Below the pieces are notes generated by a model, which was not told the DNA's origin, did not search any database, and saw only the letters and a list, made by a program, of their open reading frames with translations. 64,000 nt of DNA from Terriglobia bacterium. GTDB taxonomy: Bacteria > Acidobacteriota > Terriglobia > Acidiferrales > UBA7541. The stretch covers positions 62,001 through 126,000 of the forward strand of contig JAIQFB010000006.1 in the NCBI GenBank assembly GCA_020073485.1. Reading direction: 5' to 3'. This document shows, piece after piece, positions 26,502 through 35,821 of this stretch. The position numbers and the translations under genes were made by a program. The first letter of the stretch is position 1. Each line of letters begins with the position of its first letter.

Positions 26502-27761
26502 ATGAACGCTGAACAAGACTACCCGGGACAGGTTTCCAACCAGGGGACCGGCGCGGCCCAACCAGCGCCCGGCGAGTCCGGTTCGCGTTCCGTGGCCATC
26601 GCCATGTATTGCGTTCTGCTGGGTTCGTATGCGGTGAACGCCGCGGACCGGCAGCTTTTTCCGCTTCTCGCCCATGACGTGCGCCTGCAATACGGCTTTT
26701 CGCTTTCCGATACCGGCCTGCTGACCACAATCTTTACCCTGGGGCTGGCGGTTGCCGGATTACCCACCGGCTACCTGCTGGCGCGTTTTTCCAGGAAGAC
26801 CGTGCTGCTGCTCGGGATTGGAATTTTTTCCACGGGCACAGCCCTCACGATTCTGGCGACCGGATTCTCCGACATGCTGGTTTACCTGGCCGCGACGGGC
26901 ATCGGCGAGGCTATGCAGCTCACGGTGATGATCGCCATCGCGGCCAACTATTTTGTGGGCTACCGCGCCGCCGCCATCGGGTCGATGAATGTATTTTTCG
27001 GGCTGGGCGCGTTCTCCGGGCCCATCGCGGGCGGACTTTTGCTGACCCGGTACCGAACCTGGCACGCCCCAATGATCGCTTTCGGTATTCTGGGCTACCT
27101 GATGATCGGGCTGATCGCTTTGACCGTTCGGCCCTGGTTTAGCGAGACGCATCGCGCCGCCGACGCCCGCACCGATCATCTCGGCGCGCCGACGCTACTG
27201 AACCGGAATACGGTGATCTTGACGATCCTGAGCGTGATCGGCGGGCTAGTGCTTTTCGGTTTTACAGGCATGTACCCGACCTACTTGCGGGAGGGGCTGC
27301 ACTACACGCCGAAAGCTGCGGGATTTGTCATCAGCTTTTATGGGGCCGGGGCGCTGATCTCGATCGGTGGCGGGTGGCTGGGCGATCGTTTTTCGCCGCG
27401 GGTGGTTTTGGGCTCCGCGTTTTTCAGCATCGCTTGCCTGGGATATTTGTGCTTTCACGGATCGGAAGCGATTTTGCCGCGAGCCATTTTGGCGTTCGCT
27501 TACGGTGCGGTCGGCAGCGGCACGATGTACGTCAATCTGGCGGCTTATCACGTGAAAGCGGTGCGCAGTAGTCTATCGAGCCGCGCCTCGGGCATGTTTG
27601 TTACCGGTTTCTACGCGGCCGCCGCTGCGGCTGGATACCTGATGGGCAGGATTGCCGGCCATGCCGGATGGGCTCAGGCGGGAGAGATTCAGATTTCGAT
27701 GTTGGCCGCTATTGCCGGAGTGCTGGCGTTGACGTTACGGCCTTCCAAAATGGCGCTGTGA
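26502..27761 (+). CDS. MFS transporter
   Basis: A 419-aa inner-membrane protein with about 12 hydrophobic segments after a hydrophilic 30-residue N terminus. MFS signatures are seen: the first conserved segment with NAADRQLFPLLA, the motif-A loop LLARFSRKTVLLLG between helices 2 and 3, and its second-half copy GGWLGDRFSPRVVLG. It resembles the anion/sugar-acid transporter groups, but the substrate cannot be read. It is transcribed divergently from receptor 3 and convergently with the dehydrogenase, so it stands alone. Confidence 0.88.
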   Translation: MNAEQDYPGQVSNQGTGAAQPAPGESGSRSVAIAMYCVLLGSYAVNAADRQLFPLLAHDVRLQYGFSLSDTGLLTTIFTLGLAVAGLPTGYLLARFSRKTVLLLGIGIFSTGTALTILATGFSDMLVYLAATGIGEAMQLTVMIAIAANYFVGYRAAAIGSMNVFFGLGAFSGPIAGGLLLTRYRTWHAPMIAFGILGYLMIGLIALTVRPWFSETHRAADARTDHLGAPTLLNRNTVILTILSVIGGLVLFGFTGMYPTYLREGLHYTPKAAGFVISFYGAGALISIGGGWLGDRFSPRVVLGSAFFSIACLGYLCFHGSEAILPRAILAFAYGAVGSGTMYVNLAAYHVKAVRSSLSSRASGMFVTGFYAAAAAAGYLMGRIAGHAGWAQAGEIQISMLAAIAGVLALTLRPSKMAL

Positions 27762-27780
27762 TTCGCCGGCGCTATTCAAT

Positions 27781-27802
27781 AGCGTAGGCTGAAGTCTACG
27801 CT
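27781..27802. repeat. REP-like hairpin between convergent genes
   Basis: AGCGTAG (27781-27787) pairs with CTACGCT (27796-27802) around GCTGAAGT. It shares the GCTGAAG core with the elements at 5741, 13930 and 40897 and lies between convergent stops. Confidence 0.6.
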
Positions 27803-27829
27803 GCTAAGTGCCGTGTTCTATTGCGGTTC

Positions 27830-28798
27830 TTATTTCGCCAACTCACGATTAATCAGGCCGTATGGCGTTTCACCCCTGAGGCACGCCAGCGCCTGCTCGA
27901 TCGCGCGGAGCTGCAGCGTCGCGCGGGCTTCCACGCTGAGCCACGCCGTGTGCGCGGTCACAATCATCTTGGGATGATTTACCAGAGCAGTGCGCACCGG
28001 GGTTACGGCCGTCTCCGATTCCAGCACGTCGAGTCCCGCGCCGAAAATTTTTCCGGCATCGAGCGCCGCCAGCAGCGCCGCCTCGTCGATCAGCCCACCG
28101 CGCGACGTGTTGATCACCGCGGCGTTGCTTTTCATTTTTGCGAAGGCTGCTTCCCCGAAGAGGTAATGCGTCTGCTCGTTGAGCGGGGCGTGCAACGAGA
28201 TGAAATCCGATTGCGCGAGCAAGACGTCGAAGGAAACCAGCTCCGCGCCCATATCCCGCGCGCGGCTCTCGCTCAGGTACGGATCGTGAATCAAAACGCG
28301 CATGCCCAGTTGCTTCACTTTGCCGGCAAGGAGCGATCCGATTTTTCCGCATCCGACCAGGCCGCAAACCTGCCCGCGCAAGCGATGCAGGGGAGGCATG
28401 TTGCTCATCACCCAGCGGTCCTGCCTGGCGAGGGTAATGGCAGGGATCATCTGGCGGCTCAGCATGAGCAGCAGCGTCAGCGCATGGTCGGAAACTTCGT
28501 CGATGCAATAGTCCGGTACATTCGCCACCATGATGCCACGTTCGGTTGCCGCCGGAATATCCACCGTGTCCACGCCGATTCCGTAGCGCACGATGATCCG
28601 GCAGCGCTGCATGGATTCGATCACGCGGCGCGTGATGGCCGCGCGCGCGGTCAGCACGCCGTCGGCGTTCGCGCACACCCTGCAAAGTTCCTGCTCGTCC
28701 GTGGTTTGCGCGTCGACCAGTGTTCCGCCTGCCGACTCCACTGCGCGGCGTTCCTGCGCGAGGTCCGGAAAGCGGTGATCCGTGATTACGATCTTCAT
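27830..28798 (-). CDS. CtBP-like D-2-hydroxyacid dehydrogenase
   Basis: A 322-aa NAD(P)-dependent dehydrogenase. Rossmann motif GLVGCGKIG near residue 150, catalytic Arg in INTSRGGLIDE, Glu in LDVLESE and His in VTAHTAWLS make the active-site set complete. The RYGIGVDTVDIPAATERGIMVANVPDY stretch places it in the C-terminal-binding-protein branch. The family reduces 2-oxoacids such as glyoxylate or hydroxypyruvate to hydroxyacids, or the reverse. No signal peptide. It is divergent from the phosphatase/M24/SDR set and could share the 183-nt control region with it. Confidence 0.88.
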   Translation of the reverse strand: MKIVITDHRFPDLAQERRAVESAGGTLVDAQTTDEQELCRVCANADGVLTARAAITRRVIESMQRCRIIVRYGIGVDTVDIPAATERGIMVANVPDYCIDEVSDHALTLLLMLSRQMIPAITLARQDRWVMSNMPPLHRLRGQVCGLVGCGKIGSLLAGKVKQLGMRVLIHDPYLSESRARDMGAELVSFDVLLAQSDFISLHAPLNEQTHYLFGEAAFAKMKSNAAVINTSRGGLIDEAALLAALDAGKIFGAGLDVLESETAVTPVRTALVNHPKMIVTAHTAWLSVEARATLQLRAIEQALACLRGETPYGLINRELAK

Positions 28799-28981
28799 TT
28801 TTTCTCCCGTAAAATGTGTCCAGCGATTCTATCGTAGCGGAGATGGATTGGAAAATTGCGCGGTGTTTCCTGATGCTCCTGGCAACGTGGTCTTTCAAGG
28901 ACGCTGGACCATTGCAACGGCCCTGTGCCGGGTGTACGTTGTTCGCACCAAAAATCAAAACCGAAATCGTGAGAGGAACCC

Positions 28982-30196
28982 GTGACCCATCTGCCTGGAC
29001 GCCGCACGCTACTCAAATACGGAGCAGCGGTTGCCGCCTCCGCGAGTTTCGGCAATGTTTTGCGGGCACAGGACGAGAAAAAATCTCCCCAGCGAACCGT
29101 CGTCATCATGTTCGACGGGTTCGGGCTTGACTATCTTTCCGCAAGCAAAATGCCCGTCCTCGAGCAATGGAAACGCGACGGCCTGTTTAAACCCGTAAAA
29201 GGCCTCATGCCGTCGGTGACGAACATCAACAACGCCTCGATCTGTTGCGGTGTCTGGCCTGAAACGCACGGCATTACGGGGAATACCTATTTCGACGAGC
29301 AGCGCGGCGTCGAGGATTACACCGAGTCGCCCGACTTGCTGCTCGCACCCACGCTGTTTGAACGCGCTGCGCGCTATGGCGTGAAGTCGGCGCTGCTTTC
29401 CAGCAAGGCGAAGACGATCACGTTCCTGTTTCGCGGCGCCGAGATTGTCCTCACCGGGGAGAAACCCACGCCCGAGTGGGTCCAGAAAATCGGCCCGGCG
29501 CAATCGATCTACAGCCGCGAAATTAATTACTGGCTGATGGCCGCCGCCATGGACATTCTGAAAAATCGCCCGGATATCGGATGCGTGTACATCCACACCA
29601 CGGATTACCCCATGCACACCTGGGCTCCAGAGGCTGCGGAATCCAAGGAGCATCTGGCGCGCATGGATGAACTGATTGGGCAGGCCATGCGATTGGCTCC
29701 GGACGCGGCGTTTCTGCTGACCGCCGACCACGGAATGAACGCCAAGACGCTGTGCTGGGACCTCGAGAAAGTCTGCGCGGACCGGGGAGTTCCGCTGCGC
29801 AAGGCTTTTTCGGTGGGGCGCGATCAGTACGTGAAACAGCATCGCGGCTGCAGCGGAGGGGCTTACGTCTATCTCAAGAACCCGCAGGATGCGGGGCGCG
29901 TTCGCGAAATTATTTCGGGCCTGCAGGGAGTCGAACAGGTGATTTCGCGCGAGCAGGCCGCGCGCGAGTACAAGCTGATGAAATCCAGAATCGGCGATCT
30001 GGTGGTGTGGGGCGACAAGAACACCACGTTCGGCGAAATGGAGGCCGCGCGAGAGGATTATCCCACTGGGCTCAGGTCGCACGGCTCCCTGCATGAGTTG
30101 GATATCCCCTTGTTTGTTTACAACGCCAAGGGCGCGCCGCCCGCCAATTTTTTTCAGCACAACCTGGACCTGGCGAGGTGGATGTATCGCGCCTGA
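28982..30196 (+). CDS. Tat-exported phosphonoacetate hydrolase-like alkaline phosphatase superfamily protein
   Basis: A 404-aa protein. The N terminus GRRTLLKYGAAVAASASFG is a Tat signal cut near LRAQ. The nucleotide pyrophosphatase/phosphodiesterase core shows VVIMFDGFGLDYL (metal Asp), SVTNINNASICCG (catalytic Thr), HGITGN.YFDEQ, HTTDYPMHTW and LLTADHGMNAKT (metal Asp/His), the PhnA arrangement. PhnA cleaves phosphonoacetate to acetate and phosphate in the cytoplasm; export would be unusual, so another organophosphorus substrate is possible. GTG start with a GAGAGGA ribosome site. The next genes (M24, SDR) are on the same strand 101 nt and more downstream. Confidence 0.82.
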   Translation: MTHLPGRRTLLKYGAAVAASASFGNVLRAQDEKKSPQRTVVIMFDGFGLDYLSASKMPVLEQWKRDGLFKPVKGLMPSVTNINNASICCGVWPETHGITGNTYFDEQRGVEDYTESPDLLLAPTLFERAARYGVKSALLSSKAKTITFLFRGAEIVLTGEKPTPEWVQKIGPAQSIYSREINYWLMAAAMDILKNRPDIGCVYIHTTDYPMHTWAPEAAESKEHLARMDELIGQAMRLAPDAAFLLTADHGMNAKTLCWDLEKVCADRGVPLRKAFSVGRDQYVKQHRGCSGGAYVYLKNPQDAGRVREIISGLQGVEQVISREQAAREYKLMKSRIGDLVVWGDKNTTFGEMEAAREDYPTGLRSHGSLHELDIPLFVYNAKGAPPANFFQHNLDLARWMYRA

Positions 30197-30297
30197 CGGG
30201 TGTACGACTCTTGAACCTGCCCGCAGCCTCAAGAATTTGACAGTCTTCGACAAATCATTAATGCTAGACGAAGATATTCAATTCACGGAGGAACACT

Positions 30298-31506
30298 GTG
30301 TCGGACATCGGACTCATACCTGTCGATTGGGAAGTGCGATTTGACCCGCAGCGAATGCTGCGGGAACGTTTGCAGCGCGCGAAAGACGCATTGAATAATT
30401 CTGATCTGGACGCTCTATTTGTATTCCGCACCGAAGACGCCCGCTACCTGATGGGCTATCGCCACCATCTCGGCCCCGCGTTCATTATGGGCAATGCGGT
30501 CACAGTGCTGGCGCGAGGTCACGATCCCATCCTCTGGACCATGGATTTCGAGCACTGCCGCCTGCGCATGCCGTGGCTCTCGCCGGACCAGATCCGCCCG
30601 CGCGCGAATTTCCGCGAAAAAATAGGAATGAAGCGCTGGGCCGAGCAAGTGGAGGGCCTGGTCGGCTCGCTGGCAGGCAAGCGCGTCGGGATCGACATCT
30701 GGGACATCAACATGGAAAACGCCATCCGCGAAGTGTTTCCGAAGACGACCTTCGCCGACGGCTACCAGAGCGTTCTCATGCGCGCCAAGGAAATCAAGAC
30801 GCAGGATGAAATCCTGTGCCTGAAGATCGCCAACGCCATCACCGAGGCGGCTCTGGATCGCGCGCTCGAGCGCCTGCGCCCCGGCGTGAAGGAATGCGAA
30901 ATTCTGGCCACTGCCTGGGAAACCATGACGGCCATGGGCAGCGAATGGACGCAGTGCTCCAACATCGTCTGCTCGGGCCCGTACACGGCGCCCTATCGCC
31001 GCTTTACGTCCGACCGCATTATCCGCAACGGCGACCTGGTGATCATCGATATCGGCGCGGGCTACAACGGTTACTGGGGCGACCTGACGCGCACCTGGGT
31101 TTGCGGAAACGTGAAGCCCACTCCGGAAATGCGCGACCTCCATCAGAAATGTTATAACGCGCTGTTTAACGCCGGCAGCAAGATCCGCCCGGGCGCGACC
31201 AACGCCGAAGTTTTCGCCGCCGCCGATCCTTATGTGCTCGACAGCCTCGGCCACGGCTCAGGCGTCAATCCCTGGGAGGCGCCTTACTTCAGCCCCGCGT
31301 CCAAGGACGCCCCGGTGGTGTTGAAGGAAGGTATGGCATTTAACCTTGAGCCCTATGCAGGCAAGCCAGGCATTGGCGGCATACGCCTGGAAAACGATCA
31401 CATCGTCACCGCCACCGGCGTCGATATTTACACGACGTATCCATTCGACGAGCGGCTCGTGAACGAAGTGCATCCTCTCGACACGACCACGGGACGAACG
31501 AGGTAA
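30298..31506 (+). CDS. M24 family metallohydrolase (creatinase/Xaa-Pro peptidase-like)
   Basis: A 402-aa two-domain protein: an N-terminal creatinase-N domain (about 15-160) and a C-terminal pita-bread domain. All five metal ligands are visible: Asp in IDIGAGYNGYWGD (two Asp, 11 apart), His in LGHGSGV, Glu in AFNLEPYAG and Glu in IRLENDHIV. The family includes Xaa-Pro dipeptidases, creatinase, and DMSP lyase DddP, so the intact metal site does not give the substrate. GTG start with GGAGG 7 nt upstream. It sits between the phosphatase and SDR genes and ends 21 nt before the SDR start, which suggests one transcription unit. Confidence 0.85.
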   Translation: MSDIGLIPVDWEVRFDPQRMLRERLQRAKDALNNSDLDALFVFRTEDARYLMGYRHHLGPAFIMGNAVTVLARGHDPILWTMDFEHCRLRMPWLSPDQIRPRANFREKIGMKRWAEQVEGLVGSLAGKRVGIDIWDINMENAIREVFPKTTFADGYQSVLMRAKEIKTQDEILCLKIANAITEAALDRALERLRPGVKECEILATAWETMTAMGSEWTQCSNIVCSGPYTAPYRRFTSDRIIRNGDLVIIDIGAGYNGYWGDLTRTWVCGNVKPTPEMRDLHQKCYNALFNAGSKIRPGATNAEVFAAADPYVLDSLGHGSGVNPWEAPYFSPASKDAPVVLKEGMAFNLEPYAGKPGIGGIRLENDHIVTATGVDIYTTYPFDERLVNEVHPLDTTTGRTR

Positions 31507-31527
31507 TTTGCCCCGCGATTGCACACC

Positions 31528-32331
31528 ATGACGACGCACGATCCTGTTCCCGGCGAACTGCCCTCGTTCCGGCTTGACGGCCGCCTGGCCGTCATCACCG
31601 GAGCGAGCCAGGGGATTGGGCGCACGTTCGCGGAGGCCTACGCGCGTGTCGGCGCGGAGATCGTTTTAGCGGGCCGCAACACGGAACGGCTCGGCGAGGT
31701 GCGGCGCTCGATTGAGAGCGCCGGCGGCCGGGCCCACACCATTGCCGCGGACCTGGGCACGATGGACGGCATCCGCTCGCTGGAACGGGGCGTGTCGAAA
31801 ATTATTGAAGCAAGCAAACGGCAATTAATTCTTGTTAATAGCGCGGGATTCGGTTTCACCAAGGCGGCGCTGGATGTGACCGGGCAGGATTGGGATCATG
31901 TCCTTAACGTGCACGCCAAAGCCACGTTTTTTTGTTCGCAATTCATGGCCAGGAAAATGATCGACCGGAAGTACGGCAAGATCATCAACCTAAGTTCCAC
32001 CTGGTCGGTGAGCACCGACCTGGGCAAGAGCATGTACGGTATCGCCAAGGCCGGCGTTTCCTACATGACGGCGGCGCTCTCCACCGAATGGGCGCCATTC
32101 GGCGTGCGTGTGAATGCCATCGCGCCGACCACGACGCTAACGGAAAATACCAGCCAGATCATGCGGGAAAATCCGGATCGCGCGAAACGATTGCACGATC
32201 GTATCGTCATGGGGCGCTTTGCGCAGCCTTCGGATCTGGTGGGCGCGGCCCTGTTCCTCGCAAGTCCCGCCTCGGATTTCGTCACCGGCCACACGCTGTT
32301 TGTCGACGGCGGCTGGCACGCGGGCGGTTGA
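31528..32331 (+). CDS. SDR family oxidoreductase
   Basis: A 267-aa short-chain dehydrogenase. Cofactor motif VITGASQGIGR near residue 22, NSAG (usually NNAG), catalytic Ser in INLSSTWS, and YGIAK (Tyr/Lys) are present; the end FVTGHTLFVDGGWHAGG is typical. It reduces or oxidises an alcohol/ketone with NAD(P). ATG 31528 was preferred over an in-frame TTG three codons earlier. It is the third gene of the phosphatase-M24-SDR series. Confidence 0.88.
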   Translation: MTTHDPVPGELPSFRLDGRLAVITGASQGIGRTFAEAYARVGAEIVLAGRNTERLGEVRRSIESAGGRAHTIAADLGTMDGIRSLERGVSKIIEASKRQLILVNSAGFGFTKAALDVTGQDWDHVLNVHAKATFFCSQFMARKMIDRKYGKIINLSSTWSVSTDLGKSMYGIAKAGVSYMTAALSTEWAPFGVRVNAIAPTTTLTENTSQIMRENPDRAKRLHDRIVMGRFAQPSDLVGAALFLASPASDFVTGHTLFVDGGWHAGG

Positions 32332-32350
32332 GGCGAGATTCCGGCCGCTC

Positions 32351-33376
32351 TCAGGGCTGCACGTCGTACACTTTCACTGCGAGTTGCGCGTCTGCCTTCC
32401 CCTTGCCCGAAACTGCGACATAGAAACGGCTCAACTGCGGCACGTACAGGGATGTCTTGGCGCGATATCCGGTCGGCACCTCCGCGACATGCACATACGT
32501 ATCCGGGCCGGTTTGCGAAAGAACCGTGGTCGTCTCCGATCCCGACAGGTAGATGTGTTTGCGTGTCGAGTCGAACCACAAGTCGTCGTTGAAACCCGAG
32601 ATCGGAACCTTGGCTACGATTTTTCCCGTGTCGGTGTCAAAGGCGAAGAATGTCGGGGGAGTGCGCGTGGCGATAAACAGGCGGTGATTCATTTCATCGA
32701 GGGCCATGCCGTTGGGCACCTCCGCACCCGTGATGGGCCAGCGTGCGACGAGCCTGCCGCTGGCCAGGTCCACGACGCCGACTTCCTTCGGGCCGGAGAG
32801 GTTCACATACATTCTCTTGCCGTCGCGGGTGATTGCCATGGCCTCCGAGTGATTCCCGGGCAGCGTAATATCACCGACGAGTTTGAACGTCTTGGTATCG
32901 ATGATGTTGATCTTGTGCGATTGTCCCTTCGTTTCGTCGCCGCCGCTTTCGACGTAGTAATACTGGTTCACGGGATTGAATACCGCGCCGTCCACGCCGG
33001 GTGGAAGTTTGATCGTGCTCATGATCTTGTAGTTCTCGCCGCTGACCAACTCCACCATTCCGAAGCCGTCGCCATCGGTCACAATGAGATCGTTCTGTTC
33101 GGGCAGATATCGAATCGCATGGGGCTGGCCGAAACCGGAGATGCTCGTCAGCCATTTGCCGTCGAGGTCAAACACTTCCACAGTTTTATGATCCTCGGCG
33201 GCCAGGAACAGGCGCTTGCCTTTCAGGTCGATGCCGAAGTGGTCGAAGTCGCCTGTAAATCCCGGAAGCGGCGTGGTGGCCACCAGTTTCAGCGGAAGTT
33301 TTTCCTGGGCGCCAAGTTTCACGGCAAGTCCGAGAAAGAGCAGCACGCCGATCGCCAGCAATCGTTTGGCAAACAT
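32351..33376 (-). CDS. Exported YncE-like beta-propeller protein
   Basis: A 341-aa protein with a signal peptide (MFAKRLLAIGVLLFLGLAVKLGAQ) and seven-bladed-type YVTN repeats, for example FDHFGIDLKGKRLFLAAED, INIIDTKTFKLVGDI and VGVVDLASGRLVARW. It is a close paralogue of the next gene (33455) and of the one at 46613, down to the opening HFGIDLKG block and the final TGYRAKTSLYVPQL segment. No enzyme motif is visible. Periplasmic. Tandem duplication with 33455 is likely. Confidence 0.87.
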   Translation of the reverse strand: MFAKRLLAIGVLLFLGLAVKLGAQEKLPLKLVATTPLPGFTGDFDHFGIDLKGKRLFLAAEDHKTVEVFDLDGKWLTSISGFGQPHAIRYLPEQNDLIVTDGDGFGMVELVSGENYKIMSTIKLPPGVDGAVFNPVNQYYYVESGGDETKGQSHKINIIDTKTFKLVGDITLPGNHSEAMAITRDGKRMYVNLSGPKEVGVVDLASGRLVARWPITGAEVPNGMALDEMNHRLFIATRTPPTFFAFDTDTGKIVAKVPISGFNDDLWFDSTRKHIYLSGSETTTVLSQTGPDTYVHVAEVPTGYRAKTSLYVPQLSRFYVAVSGKGKADAQLAVKVYDVQP

Positions 33377-33454
33377 GTGTGAAATTTCCTCCTGAGCGAT
33401 TCATGCTATCGGGCAACGAAAATCCAAGCGGGCCTGTGAAGCGCGCGCGGGCCA

Positions 33455-34471
33455 TCAGGGGGCGACGTCGTAGACCAGAATTTGCGCCGGCTGACTGTCC
33501 TTTGCCGGAACGCCGACGAAATACTTGTTCAGCTCGGGCACCAGCCGCGCCGTCTTCGCTCCCGGCTTGGTCGGGATGGTTGCGACCACTTTGTACTCGT
33601 CCGCCCCGCGCTGCGCCACCACGGTGACCGCGCCATCGCCGCCCCCGCCCGGAAGGTACAGCCGGTGGTGAGCGGCGTCGTAAGCCAGATCATCCACGTA
33701 ATCGGCTACGTCCAGGTTCGCGACTTCTTTTCCATTGTCCGCGTTTACAACCACCAGCTTGGAGGGTTTGCGCGTGGCCAGAAACAACCGGTGCTCGGCT
33801 TCATCGTACTGCAGCGGAACATTGTCTTTTCCGGCGGTTACGGGCCAGGTTGCGACGACCGCTCGCTTCTCGCGGTCCACCACTCCGATCGAATTAATTC
33901 CAGTCATATTCACAAAAAGACGCGGCCCGGATTTTTCGATGGCCATGGATTCCAGGCGGTTGGTGTCCAGCTTCAGATCCGCGATCTTCTTGCCGGAGAC
34001 GGTATCCACGATGCTGATGAGGCAGGTTGGCGTGTGCGCCTCGCGCCCTCCATTCACGACGTACAGAAATTTCGAGGAGGGATCGTACACCACTGGATCG
34101 GCGTCAATGGTTAATGCGATGCGGCCGATCAACTTGTAGGAATCGTAATCGAGGATCTTGACCTCGGACGCTCCTCCATCCACGACGAATATTTTTTTTA
34201 GTTCCGGGAACGGAAGAACGTTGTGAGGTTCCTTGAAATCCGTGAGAGATTGCAGCTGCTTGTACGTCCGAAGGTCGAAGACCTCAACCGCCGGCTCTTC
34301 TTCCGAAGTCACGAACAGTCGATTCCCCTTGAGATCGACGCCGAAATGATCCCATTTGCGCGCGCCTGCCACGTTGATGGTTTGCGATAATCGAAGCGGC
34401 GCCTTTTCTTGGGCCCAAGACTGCGATGCGCAGGCAAGCGCCAATGCCAGAATGAAAAATGTTTTTCTCAT
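33455..34471 (-). CDS. Exported YncE-like beta-propeller protein, tandem paralogue
   Basis: A 338-aa protein: signal peptide MRKTFFILALALACASQSWAQ, then propeller repeats starting WDHFGVDLKGNRLFVTSEE. The blade order matches the neighbour at 32351, so the pair is probably a tandem duplication. ATG 34471 gives the signal peptide immediately; the open frame to 34534 would add an unlikely hydrophilic lead. Seventy-eight nt separate it from the downstream paralogue. Confidence 0.87.
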   Translation of the reverse strand: MRKTFFILALALACASQSWAQEKAPLRLSQTINVAGARKWDHFGVDLKGNRLFVTSEEEPAVEVFDLRTYKQLQSLTDFKEPHNVLPFPELKKIFVVDGGASEVKILDYDSYKLIGRIALTIDADPVVYDPSSKFLYVVNGGREAHTPTCLISIVDTVSGKKIADLKLDTNRLESMAIEKSGPRLFVNMTGINSIGVVDREKRAVVATWPVTAGKDNVPLQYDEAEHRLFLATRKPSKLVVVNADNGKEVANLDVADYVDDLAYDAAHHRLYLPGGGGDGAVTVVAQRGADEYKVVATIPTKPGAKTARLVPELNKYFVGVPAKDSQPAQILVYDVAP

Positions 34472-34653
34472 TCTAGATTCCCAGTCGAATTGTTCGATCC
34501 TCGTGCTTGCATGGCATGCCGCGGGAAATTTCAAAATGCCGCCATTCCCCGACCGCCGTGGCGGCCGGGGAATAACACCCAGTTGGGACGGTTTGTGCGA
34601 TCCGACAAATCAGTCTGAATCGGCCCGCGCTGCCGCGGACGATCAGCGGTCGG

Positions 34654-35739
34654 TTACTTTACCAACTTAAATTTCTGCACGCGCCGTCCGATATCGGTCT
34701 CCGCGATGTAGATGTTGCCCTTGGAGTCGACGTCCAGCGTGTGGCAATGCGTGAATTCGCCGATTTGATGGCCGGGGCGTCCGAACTTCGTGATTTCGTT
34801 CCCCGTTTCATGATCGAGAATGTGGACCAGTTCGTTGCGGCCGTCGGCAACGATCATGTATTTCTGTTCCGGATCTCGCGAGAAGCGCAACCACCACGCG
34901 GTGCCCCACGAATCGGGAGTTCCTTCGTGGCCCGATTTGATCCAGATGTTTTTTTTGAAATTTCCCATCTTGTCGAATACTTGAATGCGGTTGCCTTGGC
35001 GGTCGCAAACGTAGACCAGGCCGTTCTTGTCCATCACCACGCAATGGACCACGCCCATGAACGCGCCGCCCTCACCGGCCGCCGCGTCGGCATTGGTGCC
35101 CTGGCGTCCCCACTGGCGCAGATATTTGCCGTCCTTATCGAAGACCACGATGCGGTGATCGCCGTACCCGTCAGCTATGTAGATGTCGCCGTTGCCTGGA
35201 TCGACGGCGATGTCTGCGGGTTTGTTGAGCAGGGTCTTGCTCTGGTTCATGGCGATGCCCGTGATCAGGCCCGTGGAGCTGTCGAACAGGCCTTTGGTGC
35301 CGATCGTGAGCAGCAGCTTGCTGCCGTCGTGCGAATACTTCTGCACGATCGCGTCATCGTTGCCGGCGATGTAGACGTTGCTGTCCTTGTCCACGATGCA
35401 GCCGTGCGGGGAAGCCGGAGCGGTCTTGAAATCGGAGAACGAATTGACCAGATTGCCGTCGGCGTCATATTCCAGGATCGGAGCGGCGGGCGTGGCGACC
35501 AATTTTTCCTTGTCCTGCAAGTCGCCGCGGTTGACTTCGAACACATGGTCTTGCGCATCCACGCAAATCCCGCCCGCGCGCCCGGTGACCAGCGTGTCCG
35601 GCAAAGGCTTCGGCCACGTGGGATCGACCTCATACTGGGGCGCGCCGGATTGCGCCTGTGCGGTGCACACGGCCCCCAGAAGAATTGCGAGGCCGGCGAA
35701 CAACCTGATCTTGCCGGGAACAGTCAACTTGGACGACAT
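34654..35739 (-). CDS. Exported NHL-repeat beta-propeller protein
   Basis: A 361-aa protein with a signal peptide (residues about 1-29, ending AQAQ). NHL-type blades are plain: ADIAVDPGNGDIYIADGYGDHRIVVFDKDGKYLRQWG and later DVDSKGNIYIAETDIGRRVQKF. NHL propellers bind proteins or act as lyase-like enzymes (e.g. peptidyl-hydroxyglycine lyase); no active-site set could be confirmed. The ATG has a perfect AAGGAGG site 4 nt upstream. It precedes the two YncE-like genes on the same strand and may form a transcript with them. Confidence 0.87.
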   Translation of the reverse strand: MSSKLTVPGKIRLFAGLAILLGAVCTAQAQSGAPQYEVDPTWPKPLPDTLVTGRAGGICVDAQDHVFEVNRGDLQDKEKLVATPAAPILEYDADGNLVNSFSDFKTAPASPHGCIVDKDSNVYIAGNDDAIVQKYSHDGSKLLLTIGTKGLFDSSTGLITGIAMNQSKTLLNKPADIAVDPGNGDIYIADGYGDHRIVVFDKDGKYLRQWGRQGTNADAAAGEGGAFMGVVHCVVMDKNGLVYVCDRQGNRIQVFDKMGNFKKNIWIKSGHEGTPDSWGTAWWLRFSRDPEQKYMIVADGRNELVHILDHETGNEITKFGRPGHQIGEFTHCHTLDVDSKGNIYIAETDIGRRVQKFKLVK

Positions 35740-35821
35740 TCCGCCTCCTTGAATTTTACGAACTAGTTTGGGATCAAGCTCGGCTCACCCGCAAGGCAGC
35801 TGAGCGTCGGATTGTTCAGCT

